A stretch of DNA of 5,063 nt. It comes from Bacillota bacterium. GTDB taxonomy: Bacteria; Bacillota_A; Clostridia; Clostridiales; Clostridiaceae. Numbering within the stretch: position 1 is the first letter of the stretch; each line of letters starts with the position of its first letter. Location: contig JAJXYA010000156.1 of NCBI GenBank assembly GCA_021780795.1, forward strand, positions 1 to 5,063, written 5' to 3'. The notes beneath the pieces are model-generated. The model ran no database searches. It saw only the letters and a program-made list of their open reading frames with translations, and was not told the origin of the DNA. Position numbers and translations under genes: made by a program. Shown piece by piece: positions 1-5,063 of the stretch.

Positions 1-638
1 AATTAGAAAATGGCTCTATTTTAAAAAGCAAGACCGTGATAATTTCAACAGGTGCACATTGGCGAAACGTTGGTGTCAAAGGAGAAGAAGAATTCAAAAA
101 TAAAGGTGTAACCTACTGTCCTCACTGTGATGGTCCTTTATTTAAAGGAAAAGACGTAGCAGTAATTGGTGGAGGTAATTCCGGTATTGAAGCAGCCATT
201 GATCTTGCAGGAATTGCAAGCCATGTAACAGTTTTTGAATTTATGCCAGAACTAAAGGCTGATGCTGTATTACAAAAACGTCTTTATAGTTTAAATAATG
301 TGACTGTTTTAAAAAATGTTCAAACAAAAGAGATTACCGGCACTAATAAGGTGAAAGGTATTACCTACATTGAACGTGCGACAGAAGAAGTTAATCATAT
401 GGAGCTCGAAGGTATATTTGTTCAAATTGGACTTGTACCAAATACAGATTGGTTAGGAAAAACAGTTGAACGCAATAACTTAGGTGAGATAATAATTGAT
501 AACCATGGTGCTACAAATATCCCTGGAGTGTTTGGTGCAGGAGATTGTACCAATAACCCATATAAACAAATCATTATTTCTATGGGATCAGGTGCCAATG
601 CAGCCTTAGGTGCATTCGATTATTTAATAAGAAATTAA
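1..638 (+). CDS. ahpF: AhpF, alkyl hydroperoxide reductase flavoprotein subunit (C-terminal part, 5' end outside window)
   Basis: AhpF passes electrons from NADH through FAD and a redox disulfide to AhpC, which reduces peroxides in the cytosol. The frame is open from base 3, so the gene starts upstream; the GTG at 36 is internal, because the codons before it continue the AhpF sequence ([11 protein letters not shown]). Visible in order: the end of the first FAD-domain segment ([12 protein letters not shown]), the redox-active disulfide CPHCDGP (cysteines at 117-119 and 126-128), the NAD(P)H Rossmann loop GGGNSG, and the closing FAD motif [17 protein letters not shown] near the C-terminus. The [12 protein letters not shown] context and the ending FDYLIRN match AhpF better than plain thioredoxin reductase. 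About 212 residues are present of a usual ~510-520, so the N-terminal thioredoxin-like domains and any ahpC neighbour are not visible. No frameshift is seen, and the TAA is followed at once by a strong terminator. Confidence 0.93.
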   Translation, partial: LENGSILKSKTVIISTGAHWRNVGVKGEEEFKNKGVTYCPHCDGPLFKGKDVAVIGGGNSGIEAAIDLAGIASHVTVFEFMPELKADAVLQKRLYSLNNVTVLKNVQTKEITGTNKVKGITYIERATEEVNHMELEGIFVQIGLVPNTDWLGKTVERNNLGEIIIDNHGATNIPGVFGAGDCTNNPYKQIIISMGSGANAALGAFDYLIRN

Positions 639-640
639 TA

Positions 641-679
641 AAAAATCCCTTTGCTATAATATAGTAGAGGGATTTTTTT
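641..679 (+). terminator. Strong rho-independent terminator of ahpF
   Basis: The arms 641-657 and 661-677 can pair along all 17 positions around a 3-base loop (658-660). Two of the pairs are G-U, at 651/667 and 653/665. The stem base is A-rich, then CCCT pairs with AGGG, and the descending arm ends in a run of seven T (673-679). It starts two bases after the ahpF stop. The A-run opposite the T-run means it could also work on the minus strand, but the only minus-strand material next to it is a dead alcohol dehydrogenase fragment. Confidence 0.9.
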
Positions 680-797
680 AATGTTGTCTACTTAGCGTGT
701 ACAGTCCACTCTTGTCCTTTGTCTCAGGATTACTAATAACTCCGCCTGCATCCATTTCAGAACCTGTAGCTGCTAATGTTAACACTGTAATAATAGA
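678..797 (-). pseudogene. Remnant of an iron-containing alcohol dehydrogenase (butanol dehydrogenase-like)
   Basis: On the minus strand a 39-codon frame bounded by stops (798-800 and 678-680) reads TVLTLAATGSEMDAGGVISN followed by PETKDKSG. This is the conserved middle segment of group III (iron-dependent) alcohol dehydrogenases of the NADH-dependent butanol dehydrogenase type, just after the GGGS NAD-binding loop. Intact proteins are about 385-390 residues; only about 28 recognisable residues remain (roughly 705-788). No NAD-binding region lies upstream and no iron-ligand histidines lie downstream. The last residues before the stop (LYTLSRQH) no longer look like the family, and the frame stops in the T-run of the ahpF terminator. 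It has no start codon or ribosome binding site. The family call rests on recognising the ATGSEM(N/D)xGxVI(S/T)N signature; the deletion history is inference. Confidence 0.75.
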
Positions 798-842
798 TTA
801 ATGATTTATACAGCCTCACCTTCTTCAGCGGAAAAGCTTAAA

Positions 843-869
843 CAAAAAATATATTCAACCAAATGAATA
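843..869 (-). terminator. Weak candidate terminator for the minus-strand HAD transcript
   Basis: Read on the minus strand, TATTCA (869-864) pairs with TGAATA (857-852) around a 6-base loop. It is followed by TATTTTTTG (851-843), which gives a T-run. The stem is only 6 pairs with a single G-C pair, so it would be weak. It lies about 120 bases past the HAD stop and is the only hairpin-plus-T-run on that side. Confidence 0.3.
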
Positions 870-918
870 ATACCATCCTAATTGGCAGCTTAATTATAAA
901 AGGACACTTTACACATAC

Positions 919-982
919 TCTCCAGTTAAAAATCCTGTTTCCCTCAGGGGTACTCTGAAGTCCGAATGGCTGAAGTTGGAGA
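919..982. repeat. Inverted-repeat structure with a long outer stem and inner hairpins
   Basis: TCTCCAGTT (919-927) can pair with AGTTGGAGA (974-982) over nine positions, two of them G-U when read as plus-strand RNA. Inside, CCTG (934-937) pairs with CAGG (945-948) around a 7-base loop. AGTCC (959-963) pairs with GGCT (967-970) around GAAT with one bulged base. The result resembles a three-way junction. The wobble pairs become A-C mismatches on the minus strand, so if it is an RNA the plus strand is favoured. No known RNA family is recognised, and chance pairing in decayed DNA remains possible. Confidence 0.35.
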
Positions 983-1004
983 ATCTAAATTTTATAATTC
1001 TCCA
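977..1004. repeat. 8-bp inverted repeat spanning the HAD stop codon
   Basis: TGGAGAAT (977-984) and ATTCTCCA (997-1004) are perfect inverted repeats around a 12-base A/T-rich loop that contains the HAD stop codon (992-994). No T-run follows on the minus strand, so it is not a standard intrinsic terminator. It could be an mRNA 3'-end hairpin. The 977-982 half is shared with the outer stem of the upstream structure at 919-982, so the two pairings exclude each other. Confidence 0.5.
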
Positions 1005-1861
1005 TTTAATATGAGATGTATTGCTTTAGCTACTCCAAAATTCACATTTGTATCTGTAATATATTTAGCTGCTTCTTTTATTTCATCAACTGCATTGCCC
1101 ATTGCAAAGGAATTTTCAAATTCTGTAAACATGGAATAATCATTTAAGCCATCTCCAAGCACTACTACCTCATCTTTTTTTATCTTCAATTTTTGTGCTA
1201 CTTTTGCAAGAATTTTTCCCTTCTCAGCATCCATATGATTTACTTCAATGTTAGTTCCAAAACTTGCTGATACAGCTAGTCCTTCTAATGCTTCCATCTT
1301 TTTACGAAGCTTATTTATAATTTCTTCTGATTGCGCAAAAGATACAAACTTTGCTATATTATTGTTTCTATTTAAAAATTCATTCATATCCGTAATATAT
1401 TTCATATTTTTAAAATGCGGATTACTCTTAGCATATTTTAGTATTTCTTCTTCGTCTTTTAATTCTGGATGGAATGTAAGAGATCTTTTTATCATTCCTG
1501 CTAAAGTTTCTTCTTTTGTATTTGTTGTATAAAATCCATCATCTGTGTATATTTCTATAGCTAAATCTTTACATTTCATTGTCTCTAAAATTTCTATTGA
1601 TCGTTTTTTTTCAATATAAGTATGTTCAACTATATGTCCATTAATGTCTCTATATTCTGCTCCATTTAATACGACACAATCACATTGTAAGTCATATTTA
1701 TGTATAAAAGGCTCTACATCGCAGTATGCTCTTCCTGTAGCAATTGCAAACTTAATCCCATTTTTTTGTGCAGCCTTAATTGCTTCTATATTTTCTTTTG
1801 GTATATCGTGATTTTTCCCAATCAATGTTCCATCCATATCTGCGGCTATTAACTTAATCAT
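992..1861 (-). CDS. Cof-type HAD-superfamily phosphatase (HAD-IIB)
   Basis: This is a cytosolic phosphatase of the Cof/YidA/YbiV type, which hydrolyses sugar phosphates or other small phosphorylated metabolites through a phospho-aspartate intermediate. All four HAD motifs are intact: motif I DMDGT with nucleophile D8 and acid/base D10; motif II ATGR with T42; motif III lysine at about K214 (AEKGK); motif IV GDGLNDYSMF with the Mg-binding D237 and D241. The segment between motifs II and III (about 85-185) is the C2B cap that sets substrate specificity, which cannot be read here. At 289 residues it has normal family length and appears complete. The ATG at 1861 gives the canonical MIKLIAADMDGT start, preceded by a purine-rich but weak Shine-Dalgarno (GAAAGAAGAAG). 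It lies 117 bases downstream of the MATE gene on the same strand, so co-transcription is possible but unproven. Specific substrate unknown. Confidence 0.93.
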   Translation of the reverse strand: MIKLIAADMDGTLIGKNHDIPKENIEAIKAAQKNGIKFAIATGRAYCDVEPFIHKYDLQCDCVVLNGAEYRDINGHIVEHTYIEKKRSIEILETMKCKDLAIEIYTDDGFYTTNTKEETLAGMIKRSLTFHPELKDEEEILKYAKSNPHFKNMKYITDMNEFLNRNNNIAKFVSFAQSEEIINKLRKKMEALEGLAVSASFGTNIEVNHMDAEKGKILAKVAQKLKIKKDEVVVLGDGLNDYSMFTEFENSFAMGNAVDEIKEAAKYITDTNVNFGVAKAIHLILNGEL

Positions 1862-1978
1862 TTATCTTCTTCTTTCTTTTCTATAATTTTTTCTTTAATT
1901 TTTATCTCATGGCTTTTAATTTGATTTATTATAATATAATATTTACTATTATATGACATTTATTATAGTATAACACTT
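1862..1978 (-). promoter_or_regulatory. AT-rich MATE-HAD intergenic spacer with possible promoter
   Basis: The 117 bases between the MATE stop and the HAD start are almost entirely A/T. On the minus strand a TATAAT hexamer occurs at about 1948-1953, with only a poor -35 match (GTGTTA) about 17 bases upstream. A hairpin (arms 1934-1941 and 1947-1954, loop TTTAC) overlaps that hexamer and is followed by more A/T, not by a clean T-run. HAD may therefore have its own weak promoter, or be read through from the MATE gene. Low-complexity sequence makes such matches common by chance. Confidence 0.3.
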
Positions 1979-3343
1979 TTATATTACACTTTTATATTGT
2001 TTTATTTCAGATCTAAAATTCTTATCTGAGTAGAAAACTATGAGTACAAAAATTGCACATGTAATCCAAATAAGTGGTTCTGATATACATACTCCTAAAT
2101 AACCCATTGTTGGAGCTAAAAATCCTACAACTGCAAATTTTCCGAGTAGCTCAATTGAACTAGAAACAAGTGGTGTAAACTTCCTTCCAATTCCCTGAAG
2201 CGTACTTCTGTATATAAGAAGAATAGCTAATACATAATAAAATGGAGTATTAATTCTTAAATACTTTACTGCTGTATCTATAATCAAAGTATCATTTGTT
2301 CCCGTTAAAAATTTTATTATATATGGTCCAAAGGCAAAGGCAGTAATAACAACTATTGTTGACCATATTGCACCCATAATAACTGTTTTCTTGAGTCCAA
2401 TATTTATTCGTTCATATTTTTTTGCACCATAATTTTGGCTTACAAAGGTGGCTGATGCTGTTGCTAATGTTCCAAGTGGCATCATGTAAATTTCACTAAC
2501 TTTTCTTGCTGCCATATGCGCAGTTATTATTTCTTTACCAAAACTGTTTATTGCACCTTGAAGTGCAACTGAACCAATTGAAACAAGTGACAGCATAAAT
2601 CCCATAGATAATCCCGATGTAAATAATTCCATTACCATAGGACCATCATATTTAAAATCTCCTTTAGATAATTTTAGCTCAGGACATTTTTTTATAATAT
2701 GATTAAATCCTAAGATTACTGCTACAATCTGTGATATAACAGTTGCATAAGCAGAACCTCTAATCCCCCATTTAAATACTAAAATAAATGTAAAAACCAA
2801 CACTACATTTAAAATTGAAGCATAAATTAAATATATAAGTGGACTACGGCTATCGCCCAGTGCTCTTAGAACCCCTGCTATCATATTGTACATTATAGTA
2901 ATAGTCATAAACATTAAGATTATTACAATATATCCATATGCATCGTTTATTATTTCTGCTGGGGTATTTAGAAATTTAAGAATATACATTATTGTACCTA
3001 CTCCAATAGCTGTAAATACTATTGATATTATAAGGTCTAGAATTACTGTCATTGCTACAGCCTGTCTCATATTATCCATCTCTTTTGCTCCAAAGTATCT
3101 TGCAATCACAATAGCAAATCCATTATTTATACCAATCGCCATGCCGACAATAAGTCCAAACAGTGGTGTTGTAGCGCCTATAGCTGCTAAGGCATTTTCA
3201 CCTAAGGTATGTCCAACGATTACTGTATCCACCAAATTGTACATTTGCTGAAACACACTCCCAAGAAATATAGGTAATGCAAAACAAAAAATTTGTTTTG
3301 CAGGATCTCCCATTGTTAAATCCATAACTTTATTTTTCTCCAT
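1979..3343 (-). CDS. MATE-family multidrug/sodium antiporter
   Basis: This is an inner-membrane exporter of the MATE family (NorM/DinF/VmrA superfamily), which couples Na+ or H+ entry to efflux of cationic drugs and metabolites. The chosen start gives 454 residues, beginning MEKNKVMDLTMGDPAKQIF, the usual family length and opening. Hydrophobic segments are consistent with 12 helices in two six-helix halves; the second half starts near FTSGLSMGFMLSL. The signature FxQQMYNLVDTVIVG is present in helix 1, including the conserved Asp (D39), a probable cation-coupling residue, and an FVSQNYGAKK loop in the second half. A longer in-frame start (GTG at 3469) would add 42 charged, non-family residues and has no ribosome binding site, so the ATG at 3343 with its strong GGGAGAGG is preferred. 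No truncation is seen. Substrate cannot be inferred; this family often exports dyes, fluoroquinolones or flavin-like compounds. Confidence 0.93.
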   Translation of the reverse strand: MEKNKVMDLTMGDPAKQIFCFALPIFLGSVFQQMYNLVDTVIVGHTLGENALAAIGATTPLFGLIVGMAIGINNGFAIVIARYFGAKEMDNMRQAVAMTVILDLIISIVFTAIGVGTIMYILKFLNTPAEIINDAYGYIVIILMFMTITIMYNMIAGVLRALGDSRSPLIYLIYASILNVVLVFTFILVFKWGIRGSAYATVISQIVAVILGFNHIIKKCPELKLSKGDFKYDGPMVMELFTSGLSMGFMLSLVSIGSVALQGAINSFGKEIITAHMAARKVSEIYMMPLGTLATASATFVSQNYGAKKYERINIGLKKTVIMGAIWSTIVVITAFAFGPYIIKFLTGTNDTLIIDTAVKYLRINTPFYYVLAILLIYRSTLQGIGRKFTPLVSSSIELLGKFAVVGFLAPTMGYLGVCISEPLIWITCAIFVLIVFYSDKNFRSEIKQYKSVI

Positions 3344-3352
3344 TGTAGTTTT

Positions 3353-3360
3353 CCTCTCCC
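3353..3360 (-). promoter_or_regulatory. Shine-Dalgarno site that sets the MATE start
   Basis: On the minus strand GGGAGAGG ends 9 bases before the ATG at 3343. It is the best ribosome binding site in the window and supports the 454-residue start over the GTG 126 bases further upstream. Confidence 0.85.
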
Positions 3361-3409
3361 TCTTGATTTCTATCCAATTTAAATATTCCATCAAAATCTT
3401 TTTTAATTT

Positions 3410-3429
3410 TACTATATCACAATATAGTA
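3410..3429 (-). promoter_or_regulatory. Palindrome in the MATE leader, possible repressor operator
   Basis: TACTATAT and ATATAGTA form a perfect 8-bp inverted repeat around a 4-base centre, 67-86 bases upstream of the MATE start. On the minus strand a TATATT within it is preceded, with a 16-base spacer, by a weak -35-like TTCGAA. A dyad overlapping a -10 element is the usual arrangement for TetR- or MarR-type control of drug exporters, but no regulator gene is in the window. In A/T-rich DNA the promoter match is weak evidence; the palindrome itself is exact. Confidence 0.4.
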
Positions 3430-3514
3430 GAAACTTATATTCTTCGAAAAATTTAGTAACATGAAACACTTTTTAGGTATTTGTTTTTTTTAGAAACATA
3501 TTGTTTTTTCTATT

Positions 3515-3595
3515 ATGATGAATGCTTCATATACTAAAGTTGGTATGGGAGTAATCTACGGAAACGGTAAATATATGGGAACACAAGGATTCTAA
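3515..3595 (+). pseudogene. C-terminal remnant of a CAP/SCP-domain (YkwD-like) secreted protein
   Basis: The frame reads NASYTKVGMGVIYGNGKY then MGTQGF and a stop. It matches the end of bacterial CAP-superfamily (cysteine-rich secretory/allergen/PR-1, YkwD) domains, where an SPGHRxNI(L/M)NxxYTKIGVGV segment is followed by a final strand and a TQ.F ending. Only about 26 codons survive. The preceding SPGHR motif, the catalytic-like histidines, the signal peptide and any cell-wall-binding repeats are missing, and an in-frame stop lies at 3491-3493. The ATGATG at 3515 falls at a conserved position of the domain and has no ribosome binding site, so this is a gene stump, not a small gene. The family call rests on a short match. 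Confidence 0.6.
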
Positions 3596-3618
3596 AATTA
3601 ATAATTATCTATAAAGTT

Positions 3619-3660
3619 AAGAGACTAGTTACTTAATTATAATTTTGTAACTAGTCTCTT
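3619..3660. terminator. Bidirectional terminator-like hairpin
   Basis: AAGAGACTAGTTAC (3619-3632) is a perfect 14-bp inverted repeat of 3647-3660, with a 14-base A/T loop. The stem includes five G-C pairs. Only short T-rich tails follow (TTTAAATTT on plus, TTAACTTTAT on minus). It sits between a plus-strand gene stump ending at 3595 and the minus-strand flavoprotein ending at 3804, which fits a shared terminator between convergent genes. Efficiency is uncertain without a long T-run. Confidence 0.7.
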
Positions 3661-3803
3661 TAAATTTAGATTTTAATTCCTATTTTCTCTACTTTTCAAA
3701 TGGATCTCCATATTACTTACTTCTCTCCATTCACCTTTATTTTGTCATACCTATATCAGCCAACCTTAATGTTGTTTCCCCAATGGATGATTCTAAAGTC
3801 TTA
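3661..3803. other. Intergenic stretch, no supported gene
   Basis: Between the hairpin and the flavoprotein stop I see no conserved coding sequence or RNA. A 31-codon minus-strand frame (3737-3832) overlaps the flavoprotein 3' end in another frame, with no good ribosome binding site, and is not annotated as a gene. Confidence 0.5.
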
Positions 3804-4914
3804 TTAAAATATGAAAGCTTTACCAAATTCATCTGCAATGGCATCAACAATTCTTCCGGCCTTTGATGCATCCCCTAATACTCGTACATTGCCAAAAGCA
3901 TTTTCAAATTCTGATACAAATTCTTCATTTGGAGTTACCCCTAATGCAAGAACTACATAATCAAAATCTTTAGAGATTGTTTCGTCAGTTTCAGCATTTA
4001 AAAGTTTTACACCTGTATCTGTTACTTCAGTTAGCTTATGTTTAACTAAAATTTCAGGATTGTGTTTATTAAACCTATCAAATAAATCCATTAATACTGG
4101 AGGATAAATTCCTGGTCCTACTTGTGCTGCCATTTCAACTAAAGCTACACTACAACCTTTATCTGCTAAAAATTCTGCTGTTTCGCAGCCAGTCATACCA
4201 GAACCTATTACAGCAACCTTGCCGCTTAATTTTACTGCTCCAGTTAGGACATCTTCAGCCTTCACAACTTTCTCAAGATTTATTCCCTTAATACTGTTTG
4301 GAACAATTGGTGCTGCACCTGATGCTACAAATACACCAACGGGGTTTATTGCCTTAACTTCTTCTAAAGCATTTTGAGTATTATAACGTATTTCTATATT
4401 GTCTCTATTTAATTCATTTCCCATATTAGTTGTACATTTTGTGATTTTTTCTTTTAATAATGGTTTATCAGCTACATTAAGCGTTCCGCCAAGTTTATCA
4501 CCTTTTTCAAAAAGAACAACTTTATAATCTCTTTCTGCTAAAACTCTAGCTGCTTCCATACCACTTGGACCTGCCCCTACTACAGCTACCACTTGTTTAT
4601 TGCCGTCTTTCTTAAATTCTTTATATTCATTTTCTCTTCCAAGTCTTGCGTTTACTGTACATGCTATATGTTTGCCTTTACCTAAGTTTTCAAAACAATA
4701 TAAACATCCAATGCAAGATCTAATTTCATTTTCCTTACCTTCTTTTGCTTTATTAACCCATTCAGGATCTGCAAGTAGAGCTCTTCCAAGGCCAATAAAA
4801 TCACATACACCTTCTTCTAAAAGGCTTTCTGCAACTGAAGGTTCTTTAATATTGTTTACTGCAATTACTGGAATGCTTATATGTTTCTTTATTTCACTTG
4901 GCAAATGGAGTTTT
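3804..4914 (-). pseudogene. Enoate reductase / 2,4-dienoyl-CoA reductase-like flavoprotein, N-terminal FMN barrel missing
   Basis: Intact relatives (old-yellow-enzyme plus FAD/NADH modules: enoate reductase, BaiCD/BaiH, 2,4-dienoyl-CoA reductase) are about 640-670 residues and reduce activated C=C bonds of unsaturated acids. Here only the C-terminal ~366 residues remain. Numbered from the TTG at 4904, they comprise: the last barrel strands (IPVIAVNNI; DFIGLGRALLADPEW); the [4Fe-4S] ligands C64, C67, C70 and C82 (CIGCLYC); the FAD Rossmann loop GAGPSG (110-115); the NADH loop GSGMTG (234-239) with E257 favouring NADH; and the FAD-closing LGDA (343-346). The remaining frame is undamaged. Homology stops at about 4905-4908 and an in-frame stop lies at 4914-4916. 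The TTG start has no good ribosome binding site, so a 5' truncation by rearrangement is more likely than a designed short protein. It might still be made as an FAD/Fe-S NADH-oxidising module. Without the substrate barrel, enoate reduction is not expected. Confidence 0.85.
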
Positions 4915-5063
4915 TACCTTTTATAAGCTATATTATGAGTGACCTTCTCAGCAGAAACCCTAATTTCGAAGGTCTTTACTGCTCTTTTTCAGAAAAAATA
5001 TTAAACTCTATTTTAAGCAGTGATGATGATAATTCTTATGTTCAAACTTTGCTTAAGTATAGT
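4905..5063 (+). CDS. Unidentified open frame running off the window (partial)
   Basis: From the ATG at 4905 the plus frame stays open for all 53 codons to the window end, reading MEFLPFISYIMSDLLSRNPN and continuing with an acidic SSDDDNSYVQ segment. A second in-frame ATG lies at 4935. The composition looks like ordinary soluble protein, and no minus-strand frame stays open across the stretch. I do not recognise the family. Neither ATG has a Shine-Dalgarno. The frame begins where the flavoprotein homology on the other strand ends, so this is probably another gene cut at, or starting just after, the junction. It could be a mobile-element gene or a truncated chromosomal gene; there is not enough sequence to tell. 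Confidence 0.4.
   Translation, partial: MEFLPFISYIMSDLLSRNPNFEGLYCSFSEKILNSILSSDDDNSYVQTLLKYS

Larger units (their letters stand above)
798..991. other. Non-coding stretch with inverted repeats, origin unknown
   Basis: No convincing gene is present. Minus-strand frames give only short stop-ended peptides, for example one ending SFSAEEGEAV (stop at about 808-810) and one ending RETGFLTGEYV. Neither has a start or ribosome binding site and I do not recognise either. The stretch holds a CTGAAG direct repeat (955-960 and 970-975), a small A/T hairpin (852-869) and a larger folded arrangement beginning at 919. It may be a decayed gene, a dispersed extragenic repeat or a structured RNA; the sequence alone does not decide. 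Confidence 0.5.

Noticed and set aside
36..638. GTG at 36 as the start of a short thioredoxin-reductase-like gene
   Set aside because: The frame is open upstream to the window edge and the upstream codons continue the AhpF sequence, so the GTG is an internal valine.
955..975. CTGAAG direct repeat as a possible CRISPR-like or tandem repeat
   Set aside because: Only two 6-base copies; no array or regular spacers.
1248..1532. Plus-strand open frame of 94 codons opposite the HAD gene
   Set aside because: It lies wholly antisense to a gene with all four HAD motifs, has a low-complexity F/S-rich product and no ribosome binding site.
2886..3251. Plus-strand open frame of 121 codons opposite the MATE gene
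   Set aside because: Its hydrophobic, Ile-rich product is the mirror of membrane-helix codons in the MATE gene; no independent support.
3344..3469. 42-residue N-terminal extension of the MATE protein from a GTG at 3469
   Set aside because: Charged, non-family sequence with no Shine-Dalgarno, whereas the ATG at 3343 has GGGAGAGG at ideal spacing. The extension would also run through the palindrome.
3737..3832. 31-codon minus-strand ORF (MNLVKLSYFN..., ending LADIGMTK)
   Set aside because: It overlaps the flavoprotein 3' end in another frame, without a good ribosome binding site or recognisable family. It could be a remnant peptide but is indistinguishable from chance.
4600..4926. Plus-strand open frame of 108 codons opposite the flavoprotein
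   Set aside because: Antisense to a strongly conserved Fe-S/FAD region; no ribosome binding site or recognisable domain.
4941..4974. Inverted repeat GACCTTC / GAAGGTC with a 20-base loop
   Set aside because: It lies inside an apparent coding frame, has a long loop and no T-run; considered as an insertion-sequence end, but it does not coincide with the junction.

Overview
The window looks like a low-GC Firmicutes chromosome, most probably a Clostridium or close relative. It is AT-rich with A/T-ending codons. The genes are typical of anaerobic clostridia: an AhpF-type disulfide reductase, a Cof-type HAD phosphatase, a MATE efflux pump and an enoate-reductase/2,4-dienoyl-CoA-reductase-like flavoprotein. 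The genus is inferred from gene content and composition, not from a marker gene.

Layout. Positions 1-638 (+) hold the C-terminal half of ahpF, cut by the window edge and followed by a very strong intrinsic terminator (641-679). Positions 680-991 contain no intact gene. They hold a short minus-strand remnant of an iron-containing alcohol dehydrogenase (678-797), then about 190 bases rich in inverted repeats with no recognisable coding content. Next come two minus-strand genes: a HAD phosphatase (992-1861) and, upstream of it on the same strand, a MATE multidrug exporter (1979-3343). The MATE gene has a clear Shine-Dalgarno site and a palindrome in its leader. Positions 3470-3803 are a second debris zone, with the last 26 codons of a CAP/SCP-domain protein (+) and a symmetric hairpin that could end transcription in both directions. 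Positions 3804-4904 (-) carry an enoate-reductase-like flavoprotein that has lost most of its N-terminal FMN barrel. Its homology stops abruptly near 4905-4915, where a different, unidentified plus-strand open frame runs to the window end.

Reading. The intact genes are ordinary stress, export and housekeeping functions, and I see no sign that they form one pathway. HAD and MATE may share a transcript, but a 117-base AT-rich gap separates them. The notable property is decay: three gene remnants (alcohol dehydrogenase, CAP protein, enoate reductase) and at least one sharp junction in 5 kb suggest repeated rearrangement. I did not find a convincing new biological system. The best unexplained structures are the inverted-repeat cluster at 919-1004, with two mutually exclusive pairings, and the junction at about 4905.
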